Shown one piece after another: positions 48,354 through 59,585 of a stretch of 64,000 bases of DNA (position 1 is the first letter of the stretch; every line of letters begins with the position of its first letter). Position numbers and translations under genes: made by a program. Below the pieces are notes generated by a model, which did not search any database, was not told the DNA's origin, and saw only the letters and a program-made list of their open reading frames with translations. Source of the stretch: Trichoderma breve (Eukaryota > Ascomycota > Sordariomycetes > Hypocreales > Hypocreaceae); contig NC_079235.1 of the NCBI RefSeq assembly GCF_028502605.1, positions 1,922,001-1,986,000 of the forward strand, read 5' to 3'.

Positions 48354-49709
48354 TCCCAGGACATAAACAACATTCTCCCCACTCAACCTTCTCGTTCAGT
48401 TCACCATTCGGTCGATCTGAACTTCAGCACTGCTTTGAATAGCATCAGCACGAGTTCCTTCCTCACCGCCAACATTTCAGCTCAAGACTTCCCAGTCTTC
48501 ACCACGGATTCCCAGTCAACATGGCTTCCCAACTCAGCTTCCGCCCTGCCGGCACCATCCGAGCACCTCTCCCTGAACCCCGTCGAGAATCCCCAGCAGG
48601 ACTTTGTCTTGTTCGACAACCCTCAGCCTCGTCAACATAATAGGAGTATTCCTTTACCTAGCCAACGTCGTCACTCTTGTCACACCCGTCGCGAGAAGCA
48701 CGCTTCACACGCAGTCCAAAATCAACGAGTGGCCCAGATACTCCAGGCTATTGGGCACCCATCACTGTCTTCTGCATACGGCAATCGTTTATCGAATCAG
48801 TTTTACGCATCCTCTGCTCCATCTTCAACGGTTTCTTTGAATCGGTCTTCTCGCACTGCACGGCCACCAGTACCCTTGTTTAATCAGAACACTGGTAACC
48901 AAAATCAAGCCGCCAAGATGATGAACGCTGCAGGTTTGTCCAACCCTTCTAATTTGCTTCAGCTTGATCACTCTCGCTCACACTCTCTAACAGACGTCGA
49001 TTTGGACGACTTCACCTTTTTCGAAGGAGGTGCCTCTACGGCCTTCTCTTCTCCGGCAGTCGCTTCCAACTTTGACTTCAGCAGTGGCGCTTCCAGCGCT
49101 GCTTCTAATCTTGGCACTGTGTCTCCCCAAGACCTCCTGATTCAGGAGCCCTTCATGTCAGCGCCGAACTCAGCGGCGCTGACTGCCTTGACCTCTCCTT
49201 CGCTGTACAATGGCAGCCCTGAGTTTGATTCATATGATGTTTCTCCCAACTTTGGCAATGCCGAATTTGAGAACGGTCCTAGCGACGCCTGGTACTCACT
49301 GTTTCCTTCTGATGCAGGCAGCCAAGAGCTTGCCAACGCAAGCGAGTCGCCTGCTCAGAAGCCTTTGGAATCAGAGCCCATGTACCGATCATCATCTTCT
49401 GGCAGTGGCAGTGGTAGCGGTAGCGGCAGGAAGAAGTCGTCTGGATCCCCCACGGGTTCTACGCGACACTCTTCCGTCTCCGGTGTTAACTCTCGCCGAC
49501 GAGACAAGCCCCTGCCCCCTATCATTGTGGAGGACGCCAATGACACCGTTGCCATGAAGCGAGCTCGTAATACTTTGGCTGCTCGAAAGTCGCGTGAGCG
49601 AAAGGCTCAGCGATTCGAAGAGCTAGAAGAGCGTATTGCGAAGCTGGAGGCAGAGCGTGATCACTGGAAGAGGATTGCACTGTCGCAATCTGGAGCATTG
49701 TCGGAGTGA
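48354..49709 (+). CDS. cpc1: General amino-acid control bZIP factor CPC1/CpcA (Gcn4 homologue), 5' end uncertain
   Basis: Transcription activator of amino-acid biosynthesis under starvation. The last 50 residues are the bZIP: KRARNTLAARKSRERK followed by a leucine-heptad helix, preceded by RRRDKPLPPIIVEDANDTVA as in fungal CPC1. The rest is Ser/Asn/Pro-rich with acidic aromatic patches (DVDLDDFTFFEGG) suited to activation. The frame is open from 48309 and looks coding from about 48354 (SQDINNILPTQ) on, but it has no ATG before 48918. A start at 48918 would give 263 aa, near the known length of CPC1 and Gcn4. The upstream part (QNQRVAQILQ, FYASSAPSSTVSLNR) resembles relatives I recall, so I favour a longer protein whose start is in an upstream exon. 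An out-of-frame 39-codon ORF (48521-48640) overlaps it. Confidence 0.82.
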   Translation, partial: SQDINNILPTQPSRSVHHSVDLNFSTALNSISTSSFLTANISAQDFPVFTTDSQSTWLPNSASALPAPSEHLSLNPVENPQQDFVLFDNPQPRQHNRSIPLPSQRRHSCHTRREKHASHAVQNQRVAQILQAIGHPSLSSAYGNRLSNQFYASSAPSSTVSLNRSSRTARPPVPLFNQNTGNQNQAAKMMNAAGLSNPSNLLQLDHSRSHSLTDVDLDDFTFFEGGASTAFSSPAVASNFDFSSGASSAASNLGTVSPQDLLIQEPFMSAPNSAALTALTSPSLYNGSPEFDSYDVSPNFGNAEFENGPSDAWYSLFPSDAGSQELANASESPAQKPLESEPMYRSSSSGSGSGSGSGRKKSSGSPTGSTRHSSVSGVNSRRRDKPLPPIIVEDANDTVAMKRARNTLAARKSRERKAQRFEELEERIAKLEAERDHWKRIALSQSGALSE

Positions 49710-50792
49710 AGAAGTAATCAAGACGGAAGTTGTTTCACTTTCCTTTTTCGCTATTAATGTTTGACTAAAAACGGTTCCGAGGGAAGATTGTATTTATTAT
49801 TCGCAATGTTGCGCATCTGATACTACTAAAGTAGTTCTCATTTTCTTTTTCAGAGTGTAAATGTTACTATTTCATTTGAACTTCATGTTCCTACCGCATT
49901 ACTTGTGACCTCGTGTATTGTTCATAGACGTCGGCATGATTTCTATGCTGGCAGCCATTTGCCAAGCGTACATGTGTTGCTGTGTATGATATAATTCTAA
50001 AAGCTACCAATCCACTTGTGACCAAGCTGGTCGGCACTGTATGATGTATTACATGTTTTTGGAGAGGGTTCTTGCATGACTAAGATCTGATGTATGTCAT
50101 GCCCTGCTGTTTGATTACATCTACACATTTGAACATGGAGTCGTGATATCGCAATCGACACTCTTCATCTGTAGCCCACTTAGACCACATAAAAGTGAAG
50201 CAAATAATAGAATTAACCGATAAAGATCACATTCCTCAAGCTCATTCGTCGAATACAAATTTTCTTAATTATTGTTCCAGGAAGAGCTTCCTGCTGAACT
50301 TGTCTATGAGTGTGTCTCTAGGCTCGATATTTGACCCATGCGTCAAGAGCGGCAGTCTCAAGATCTTTTCTGTGTGCAAAGAATCATGGCATGCTTGAAT
50401 TAGAAACCTCTGCGCCATACGTTTGTAATATTTAGTTGAATTTTATATAGCTCATGTAACCTATCGAGATATCCGCGTAACACCTCCTATCTGCCTGCCT
50501 TGCAGATGCCATCCTAGGCACCACATCTCTGAGCCTGACCAGGTCACAAGATGAAACACACGCTCCCAAGCTTCACAGAAAACCTCCCAAGGTCTGAGTC
50601 CATCATAAACTGAGCCGATGCCATATTTACCCAAGCTGCAGCCAGCCAAACGCGGGCAAACATGATGGCGTATTCCACGAGTAGGCTGGCTCTTCTTGTC
50701 ACCGGACGAAGCATCGTCCCAAGAGTGTTTGCGCCATCAAAATATCAATCCGAAGCAATAAATCTGGGTATAAATAGGATAGTAATCAAGAC
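49710..50792. other. Intergenic, 3' of CPC1
   Basis: AT-rich, contains the CPC1 3' UTR. No gene seen. Confidence 0.55.
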
Positions 50793-51050
50793 TTAGGCCA
50801 CGCTTGTAGGATATTCGTGGCCGGGGACAATGTCTGCCGGAGGAAACATGCGGAAGCTCGTCGATGGGTTGAGGCCGACCATGCGGAAGATGAGAGTCTC
50901 CATCCCGAAGCCGGGCATGGCGATGAAGCCTAGGATGTTGAAAAGGAGTCTTAAGAAGGCTTCAACTCGATCTTCCTCCATGTTTTTGCTGTTGCTAAGT
51001 GTAGCGAATTGGGAATGATTTGGGTAGATGGAAGGATTGAAGTTGGGCAT
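50793..51050 (-). CDS. Possible small orphan protein (85 aa)
   Basis: ATG at 51050, 85 aa. Codon use is strongly C-ending (TTC, ATC, CTC, GGC) in contrast to the AT-rich surroundings, which is the main argument that it is a gene. A hydrophobic segment (about 36-58) contains GFIAMPGFGMETLIF. I recognise no family. It could be a lineage-specific small membrane protein or a relic exon. Confidence 0.4.
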   Translation of the reverse strand: MPNFNPSIYPNHSQFATLSNSKNMEEDRVEAFLRLLFNILGFIAMPGFGMETLIFRMVGLNPSTSFRMFPPADIVPGHEYPTSVA

Positions 51051-52305
51051 CTTGCCTTGGTGCGGTACGGTTGCGATGATTGCTGCTGTATTTAACCTTC
51101 ATTCATGTGGTGACCTAAGCTGCTCTATATATCCTCAATATACTTTTTTTGGAAGCTTGAGAAAAGGTTAGTCCCCGATTGGTGTGAAGTATTGCAAAGA
51201 GAGGCGTTGACTTTAGGTTTTCCCTGGAGGGGTAGAACTCTGATTCCATGGACATTCTGATATATTCTACCTAGGGAATGACTATTTAGCGCTCTAATTC
51301 TGCAGTTAAGCATCCTTTGGCTAACGTTTAATAGTAATGTTAGTATCAGACACTAGAGGCAGATAACCAAAGTAGCAGATACTAAAGAAATATATCTATA
51401 GTGGCGGATACTAGAGGAATATAGCAATGGTAGCAGAAAGTAGTGATAGCAGATACAGGGAACTGGGTTCTGGATATCTAATAAAAAGAGATGGATACTA
51501 TACCATGTGGCAGTAATAAAGGGATTTCTCTCAGTTCCCGTTCCGATACTTGAACCCCAAATAGTCGCTAGGATACCGGATATATGTAGCCAACTTGAGA
51601 TGTTGAAAAGTTACTCTTTCTAATTAGGAGTCTGTGAGGCTTCTTGACGAGCTTATTAGAACGTCATAGCTGATAGTACTGAGTGCACGGTCCACACTTT
51701 GTTTCTGGCATGGAGATCCATCGGTTCAGGGCTTCGAATATTGAAACCAACCGGCAGGGATCGCATATAAACTCAGCTTTTCATCTATAGTATGAACGCG
51801 CTTAATGTATGCATCTGTAACTTGGGATGCCCGTTTGCCACCTAGTATTACTACTATATGAGGACGATATTACTGTGTCGGCCTGGACTTACGGTACTTT
51901 CGCAAGTTCTAAGACATGTCTTGGATCAGCAAAGTGGAGGCCGAATTGTGCGACACTGCCTTGGACAAAACCACCCGAATAAGGGGGTAAAAGTTGCCGC
52001 CCCTAGGCTTCTTGGGGCTTTTCTCTGCCATTCATGTTGCGCTCGTGTTTATCTTGCATGTAACCCCCCTGTCACTATCGGAAATCTAGCTTCCCTCGGT
52101 TACACTGCATATATATGTGTGTCTTTCTGTACAACCCGTAGATAGCTTTTGGTTCGGAATAAGTCGCTGAAAGGCTGTCTATTGGAGCACGAATAAAAGG
52201 TCGACCCTAGCCCGTCTTGATCGAGTTTTAGTAGACCTACTCGTCTATTGTCGAGCCATTTGGGGCCATTTCGGAGAGAAAACCATTGGATCAAAGGCCG
52301 TAATC
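51051..52305. other. Intergenic with degenerate repeats, OPT promoter
   Basis: AT-rich and low-complexity at 51310-51500 (repeat listed separately). The last few hundred bases before 52306 are the OPT promoter and leader. ORFs here (51858-52145 plus, 52100-52294 minus) show no coding character. Confidence 0.55.
51371..51457 (+). repeat. Degenerate 29-bp minisatellite, left copy
   Basis: Two exact-period 29-bp units (51371-51399, 51400-51428) followed by a weaker third, with core TAGCAGATA. Most differences between units are A/G transitions. A related array in opposite orientation lies at 55333-55430, on the other side of the OPT gene. Confidence 0.75.
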
Positions 52306-55245
52306 ATGGCCGAAGAAATCGAGAAGCCTGTCGTGCAAGAGCAAGAGCACAATGGCAGTGCTCTTGGTGATAAGAGTAGCATTGTATGTGTTTTCTTATG
52401 CTTATATACTTCTATGATTCTATAATTCTGCCCTACATGACATCGTCGCTAGTCATTCACTTTCCTTCTCGTTACTCAAATATCTTACAGCAAATACCTT
52501 GACAAGATTGAATAACATCCCATTAGGGCCACAACAATTCCGATGAGCCATCACATCTCATAGTCGAAGATCGAGTAGCAGAGCGTGATCTACACGTGAC
52601 CGAGGATGACTTACTTGAGGCTAGGGAACTTGCGGCAACATACACTCTTGAGGAAGTGAGAGACGTATGTGACTTCTTACATATACTAATTTATTTAACG
52701 AGATATTGACTTGACTCTGCTTGGTTAGCTCCTCAGCACCTTTTATCGGCTTCACAAGAGGGATCCCAACTTTCCTTTGGATGTCATTGAGAAAACCGAG
52801 GCTTTTCTTCGTAAGTTATTACTACTCTCGAAGGCTTATATCTGAAAACTCGTCTCATCTTCTAACTCCCGGTTTATAGACAATGACGACATTTTTGAAC
52901 ATCCGGAAAAATATGAGCAGCAAATCTCTGGAATGAAAATTCAAGCTGCTCTTATCGTCACCAACAGCCCATACGCCGAAGTTAGAAGCGTTGTTTCCTC
53001 CTACGACGACCCTATGATGCCATGTTCGACTATCCGGGCCTGGGTCTTGGGAATCATGTTTTCCGGCGGCATCGCTTTTATCAACAGCTTCTTTGGCATT
53101 CGTCAGCCTGCCATTTACGTCACGTCCAACGTCCCCCAACTCTTGGCGTATCCTCTGGGGAAAATGTTGGAATGGCTTCTGCCTGACGTGGGCATCACGC
53201 TGTTTGGAGTCCGGCATAGCTTAAACCCTGGCCATTTCAATAAGAAAGAGCACATGCTCATCACATTGATGGCCAGTATTGCAAAGAGCACGCCATACAC
53301 GAACAACGTCATCTTGGCCCAAGTTCTCCCGCAGTACTTCAACCAGTCCTGGGCGCTCAATTTTGGCTACCAACTTCTGATTGCTCTATCGAGCAACTTC
53401 ATCGGCTACAGTCTCGCTGGGATTTGCCGAAGGTTCCTGGTTTACCCGTCGTATTGTGTATGGCCCCAGGCTCTTGTTACTATTGCCCTGAACAGTGCTT
53501 TTCACACTGAGGGGAATGTCCCGGCCTTGGGTCCATTCGGCATAACATGGCGCATGTCGAGATTTAAATTCTTCCTCTCTGCTTTCGTGTTCATGTTTAT
53601 ATACTTCTGGTTCCCCAACTACATCTTCGGGGCCCTTGGGCTCTTCAGCTGGATGACTTGGATCGCTCCGAATAATGCTAGCTTGAATCATATCACGGGT
53701 GCGGTCAACGGCCTTGGCCTCAACCCCCTGCCTACCTTTGACTGGAACGTCTTCACATATGCCATCGACCCCCTCATGGCGCCATTCTTTAGTACTTTCA
53801 ACCTATTTACTGGGATGTCCTTGTCTATGTTTGTCGTCATCGCAATATACTACACAAACACGTATAACACTGCATATCTACCAATCAACTCCAATGAGCC
53901 ATACGATCACTATGGCAAGCGATATAACGTCACTTCCATCCTCGACAGCCGTGGAATAATCGACAATGAAAAGTACCAAGCATATTCACAGCCATACCTC
54001 TCCGCTGGGTATGTTACATACTACATGTTCAGTTTTAGCACTTATAGCGCCGCTTTAGCATATGGGTTTCTCTACCACCAATTGGAGATTATGATGGGAT
54101 TCAGAGACCTCGTCAACAGCTTCCGCCCTTCTAAAAAGGCCGAAATTGAAAAGGGCCAGGTCCTTGACGTGCACAACCGTCTGATGAGAAAGTACCGGGA
54201 AGTTCCAGAGTGGTGGTATATGATTGTTCTTGTTCTCTCGGTTGCTCTTGGTTGTACGGCAATTGCTCACTGGCCAACTTTCACGAGCCCTGGCGTTGTA
54301 TTTTATGGCATCGGTCTCTGTTTGGTCTTCATGGTCCCTACTGGGATTATTTACGCCATGACCGGCATTGAGACGATGTTGGATATACTAGCCGAGTTGA
54401 TCGGTGGATCCTTTGTGCAAGGCAACGCGCTCGCTCTGTGTTTCTTTAAGACATACGGCTTCGTCACTTGTTCTCACGCTTTATCGTTTAGTATCGACCT
54501 CAAGATAGCCCATTATGTCAAAATCCCGCCTCGGTTCACCTTCTTTGCGCAGATGGTGCCGACTCTGGTCTCAACGTTTGTCAGCGTCGGCATCGTCTCG
54601 TACCAAGTCCACCTCAAAGATATTTGTACTGAGAACGCTCCATTTAAGTTCACATGCCCCAACCAAACCTCATTCTTCACTGGGGTCACTCTCTGGGGTA
54701 CCGTAGGGCCCAAAAGGCTCTGGGGCGTGGGCGGCCAATACTCAGAAACTCTTGTCGGATTCCCCCTTGGCATCGCCGTTGTGGTGATATTCTGGGTCCT
54801 CGGCAAGTATTTCCCCAAGAGTCGCGTGCTTCGCGCAACACATCCCGTGGCTCTGTTGAACGGGGGCATGTACTGGGCGCCATATAATCTTTGCTATATC
54901 TGGCCCGCTGTGCCTGTCGCGTTTTTGTCCTGGATTTATATCAAGAAGCGATTCTTGACTCTGTGGTCCAAGGTAGGCAAGAAACTACATGCTCACCTTG
55001 GTACATCATCTAGCTTGCTAATAATCTTTCTCTTTTTGTAGTACAACTTTGTTCTGTCTGCCGCCTTCTCTGCCGGCATCGCCATCTCGGCCATTATCCA
55101 ATTCTTTGCTCTCACATACCGGGGCATCACCTTGGACTGGTGGGGTAATAATGTGGTTAACATGGGATGCGAAGGCACCGCCTGTCCTCTCAAGAAGCTA
55201 CCCGAGGGAGAGTTCTTTGGGCCTGCACCTGGTCATTACAACTGA
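52306..55245 (+). CDS. OPT family oligopeptide transporter (Isp4-like)
   Basis: Proton-coupled membrane importer of small peptides (family knowledge). Five exons (52306-52383, 52527-52664, 52729-52810, 52880-54972, 55042-55245) with introns of 143, 64, 69 and 69 nt give 864 aa. Every join keeps frame. The acidic cytosolic N terminus (about 1-145) precedes many hydrophobic spans. OPT landmarks are NPGHFNKKEH (215-224; family NPGxFNxKEH), EVPEWWY (about 540) and KIPPR (647-651), with the C-terminal end DWWGNNVV..CPLKKLPEGEFFGPAPGHYN typical of peptide-type OPTs. The reading frame is intact, so it is probably functional. Third positions look more A/T than in neighbouring genes, and inverted minisatellites flank it, so it may be accessory. 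The first intron's acceptor (CATTAG) was chosen because the earlier CTTACAG leads to a stop. Confidence 0.93.
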
Positions 55246-56752
55246 GCTATCGTGCCTTTTTGAAGAGGAGGGGGAAGACTGTTAACTTGCTTACTTGTCT
55301 AATATGTAGTATATACCCAGCTCTTTATATCTGCTGCTGTTATTAGTTTCTGCTACTAACAGTACTTTATTCTACCATCTATTACCATCTGCTACTATTG
55401 CTACATTTTTCTACTATCCGCTGCTAGGCTACCTACTACAATCCTCTTGTTTCTGATATTGTCACTCGTCATTTATCTGGCTTTGACCTTGAGACTCAGA
55501 ATGCTGGATAGCAAACTTGGGGTGCTGGATAGTCTTACTTATGGAGTACAGTTTGACGCCCTTAGTAGCCATCATATCCGCAATATTCAAGTTGGAACGG
55601 CCATGCTACAGGACAGCCCCGATAAAATCCCCCATCATCGGATTGGACACTCGCCATTGTTTATCTGCTTTTACTCTGTTAGATTCTCATGAGAATACAT
55701 GTAGCCATGCAAACCAACATCACGTCCGGCATCTGCCGAGGTGCCCCAAACAAGGGGCTGACATGCATGATACGCCTAGTGTTTGGAGCAATTAGACAGA
55801 CCCTCAATGACTCGCCACTAACAGGCCAGAAAAAATCCCGAAGTTACATGGTGTAATTACGGCCTGCAGGCTTTCCTTGAACACACCCAACATGGTTGAT
55901 TTTACAGGTGAATTACACGTTTAAGCATAGCACTGCATTCAAATAACCTTGTTTTTACTCCTCGGCGTATCAATGTCCCGCCAGGTTCTTGAATATGATC
56001 ACAGTTTACTTTTGGACGGGCGCTTAGCAGTGAGCTGTGCTAGCTTCGGGTTTCGGTCTCATCGCTACTCCACTCATGATTCTACAGGTTTTTCATCTCA
56101 CTTATCTTCTCGTATAATGCCTATTATGGCATAACAGTTCCTAGAGCACCGAGGTTAATGCGCGTTCATGGTGGTCCTTGAATCGTAATGTTAGCTGGAG
56201 AAGAGCCAAAAGGTAGGCAGCAAGACGCGATCAATGATCGGACCGCGTCATGTCAAGCAATAGCGCCGTGACACGTCCAGCTTAGAAAAGGGGGACAAAG
56301 CCATGATACTGTGCTGTAGCTGTTTGTAAAATAGGTAATATCAAGTCATCTAGGAGACGAGAATACTCGTACCAAATCAGGCAGAAGGGAGGCCATTTTC
56401 GAGGTCCCTAAGCCCAAACGTCCACTGATTTCAGGGCCCCGTGGCTCGGCGATTGCCTGAACGGGCTCAACTTGGTGGCTCCGGTTTGTCCGTCGCCTCC
56501 GGTCCAAGATGAGACGCCGCTAAATGGTGCGTGGCCCAGGCCTTGGGTTTGGTTAAAAAAGGGCGCCGTCGCCGTTTGGGAATCGCGCTTCTTGATTTTC
56601 GCCAGACAACTCCTTCGTTGCCAGTCGCTCGCTCAATCGTCAAGATCGCTCCAGTGATCGTCCATTCTTTCGTTTGCCGCTAAAAGCTAGGCCATTGAAT
56701 CCATTGTCAATCAGACTCAATTCACTTGAAATTCAATCTTCAAAGTCCCACC
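55246..56752. other. Intergenic: OPT 3' region, repeat, wall-protein promoter
   Basis: The minisatellite at 55333-55430 lies here, then AT-rich unique sequence. The final few hundred bases before 56753 are a CT/CA-rich leader and promoter. No gene seen. Confidence 0.6.
55333..55430 (-). repeat. Degenerate minisatellite, right copy (inverted relative to left)
   Basis: Units of about 29-30 bp with core TAGCAGATA on the minus strand. Minus-strand 55424-55388 matches plus-strand 51401-51437 at about 30 of 37 positions by eye, nearly all mismatches being transitions. The two arrays thus form an inverted pair around the OPT gene. Confidence 0.7.
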
Positions 56753-57418
56753 ATGGCTGTTCGATCTCTCGTCGCGACTCTCCTTTTGGCCTCTTCGGCT
56801 TTGGCCAAGACTGACCTTGCCGGCTGCACTTACACCGACGTGGTCGTCATGCCCACTGACCGTCCCGCCTACGATGCCTATGCCAGCCGCATCTGGTACG
56901 TTCCCGGCACCGGCGAGCTCTGCGACTTCCTGGATTGCGGCGGCGGCCGAGCTCCCCCCAAGACCAACGTCCCCGGCTGCCCTCTGTACTCCGGCACCGA
57001 GACCTACTCGCCCAGCTACCTCAACCTCCAGACCAAGGCTGCTGCTGGTAGTGAGGGTGAGGCCACAGCCACTGGCTCATCTGGTGCCACAACCACCGGC
57101 GAGTCTCAAGTGACGACCAAGGCTACCATCGCTCTGTCCACGACCTTGGAGACTTCCGTGTCCAAGACGGCCTCCGAGACCGACTCGGCCGCCCAGACCA
57201 CTGCGGCCCCCTCAACCACGGCTGTTGTCCCTCCCGTTAAGTCGAGCGCAAGCTCATCCGCAGTGACCGCTTCTCAGGGACTGCCTGGACGTAACGGCAC
57301 TTCCACCGGCGCTCACCCCACCAGCACCTTCACCACCAACGGCGCCGCTCCCACTGCTGTCGCCATCCTTGGCTCATGCCTGATTGCTGGTGTTGCGGCC
57401 TGTGTTGGTATGCTGTAA
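56753..57418 (+). CDS. GPI-anchored Ser/Thr-rich cell-wall protein
   Basis: Secreted surface protein, 221 aa, single exon; start CACCATGG at 56753 (no earlier in-frame ATG). Signal peptide about 1-18. A small N-terminal domain has four cysteines (25, 57, 62, 76) and the motif RIWYVPGTGELCDFLDCGGGR. A Ser/Thr/Ala-rich stalk (about 90-195), probably O-mannosylated, includes one N-glycosylation sequon NGT. A C-terminal hydrophobic tail (TAVAILGSCLIAGVAACVGML) follows a small-residue GPI attachment region. Relatives with this Cys domain are, as I recall, often labelled 'siderophore biosynthesis' in fungal databases. Nothing in this sequence is enzymatic. Confidence 0.85.
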   Translation: MAVRSLVATLLLASSALAKTDLAGCTYTDVVVMPTDRPAYDAYASRIWYVPGTGELCDFLDCGGGRAPPKTNVPGCPLYSGTETYSPSYLNLQTKAAAGSEGEATATGSSGATTTGESQVTTKATIALSTTLETSVSKTASETDSAAQTTAAPSTTAVVPPVKSSASSSAVTASQGLPGRNGTSTGAHPTSTFTTNGAAPTAVAILGSCLIAGVAACVGML

Positions 57419-59585
57419 ATAGATGGCATGTATTGACAACTTGTGAAGGAAATCCTATCATGAGTGCCAATTCATGTAGGGGAGGATAAGGAGGAGATAG
57501 AGGTAGAGATGGGATTCAACTTCAAGGAAACCCTTCGTGGGGATGTTTTTTGACAATATCTCCCCTGCCGTTTGAAAGTGAAGCCAATGTGAATGTGCAC
57601 AAGTGATGTGCCAGCGAAAATATGCGTATGTGTGTAATTGTATGCCTGTGAATAAATCAAGCGTCATGCAAGGGGTGATTGATGTTTGATTCCGCTGTTG
57701 ACGCAAGTACGATGACTCTCGTAATAGTCCAGTATCAAGGAATCCGGAATTATGGCCAAGCCGAGACATTATGTAAGACATCCATCATACGTCCCTAATG
57801 CGGCTAGACCCATCACACCCAGCCAGATGAGATCTCCCTTTGAATCTCCGTCGCTGCTTCATCTGCTAAACCCCAAAGAGGCGTTTGTCGTGCAAACCAT
57901 CCGAGGCGGTGATTGTTAGGCGCTGCGGAAAGCCATGCCGTCATACATGCGGTCGGAAAAGAGAGGCGCATATTCCAGTCAAAAGGGGGGAGAGAAACGC
58001 CCGTTTGTTGTTTTCGCACGCGCTGGCTGTGTCGTACGAATTAACAGCCACAGCATGCAGTGCACGGTAGCGAGTCCAGGCACCGCGCAGCCTCAGCTCT
58101 CTCACCGACCCTCTCAGCCCTGACGGAGCAAGGACCTGCCAGGACAAGTGATTGAGGAAGATGCAGGACGAAAGGGATGAAAGGGCGATGGGGTACCTGG
58201 ATGATACGATATTCAAAGACCCGCGCGGGCCATCTTTTCAACTCCGAGGCTTCTCGAGCAAACAAGCAAACATGCAGCCCGTTCTGCGACATCTTATCGA
58301 CGCGAATCCCTTGCAACAGCCAGATGCATCCTTAGCCTCTCATTTTCTACCGTTAATCGCCCCTTCCGGTATCTATTCAGTGGTGTCCACCCATGCCGTC
58401 AGACCGGTTCGGTAACGCGGTGAAACCCCACACTCCAGCCGGCGTCATCCGCCACTTGCACCCCAAAAGTCCACGATTGCTTTGGAGCTTGTGCTGCCAA
58501 CGACACACCACGAGTATGTAATGATTGCCTAACAGTTACCTTGTCAGGAAATCATGGCGGTCATGCTGGCGGCGATTGGAGATGATGGCGCGCGATCTTG
58601 TCACGCCCTGGGTTTTCGCGAAGCCAGCAAGTGCCGGGCTTTACCAATGGATGGTCCACTGGCTCATGCTTGAGATGCCTTTCCATCCGGGGGGGGGAGG
58701 CGGTGTCCATGTGCTGGGTAGCAAACTAAATCGGAGAATAGAAGACGAAAGGAAGACGAGAAGGGCTGTTAAATCGTAGCATTACTGCATGATATGTTAT
58801 CTGTCGTCCATCGGCCGGAGCAACAACAGCATCACTGGCATAAGAATCCGGAACCGCCGCGACCTTCCTCATCCGACCCCGTGCGACCCGCTTCTCCGCC
58901 GTTTGACTGGATTTGCATATTGTCCTGAGCATCGAAAGGCGATCGGCCAGCCAAGTAGGGCCAGGCCCACGCCAAACAACGCATCCAATAGGCCCAGAGC
59001 CGCCGGCGCGAAGTAGTAAGAGTAAGTGCCTGCGTGCGTTGCGTGCGCCGGTGCACCTGACCCTGTTCGCTGGGCGTTCCCATTCAATATAACACTCCGC
59101 AAAAGAGACAACAACTTCAATGGATAACGTAAAGTTCCCAGATGACACCCCAGTCCGTCGCTCTAAGAGCCGTAGCTAACCGGCTAGTAAACGCCACAGG
59201 ATTGGTCCATGATGGAGGTAGCACGTAGTCGTATGGGCCATGGACTTTCTCCCCCGTGTTTCTAATCTTGGCCATCTATCTAGGTTGTTGTGCTGGGGTA
59301 GGGGAGAATAAAAGAAGCAGGGCGGAAGGCGGGAAGATGGGGAACCAAGCGCCAGGGGGGACCATTGAGAAGAAGCAAGGATGAGCCGGGGGTCAAACTC
59401 TCATCCGCCAAAGTAAACATATATCGTACTACTCCTCCCTTCTCTCCTCCACTTCGACACCCAAACCATTTGTACTCTTTCGTAGAAGAAAAGAAACGGA
59501 AAAAAGAACAAGTATCTATACATAAAAAACACCCAGTACATCACATCCAAGAAAGCAAAAAGGACACACACACAAGACAGCAACC
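57419..59585. other. Intergenic, 2.2 kb, no confirmed gene
   Basis: Holds the 3' UTR of the wall-protein gene and the GNAT promoter. The stretch at 59380-59585 is a typical CA-rich fungal leader. A minus-strand frame at 58869-59120 encodes a hydrophobic segment but lacks an ATG. Confidence 0.55.

Noticed and set aside
58869..59120. Minus-strand hydrophobic frame (YSYYFAPAALGLLDALFGVGLALL)
   Set aside because: It begins with TTG, not ATG, and has no convincing upstream exon; three overlapping frames are open.
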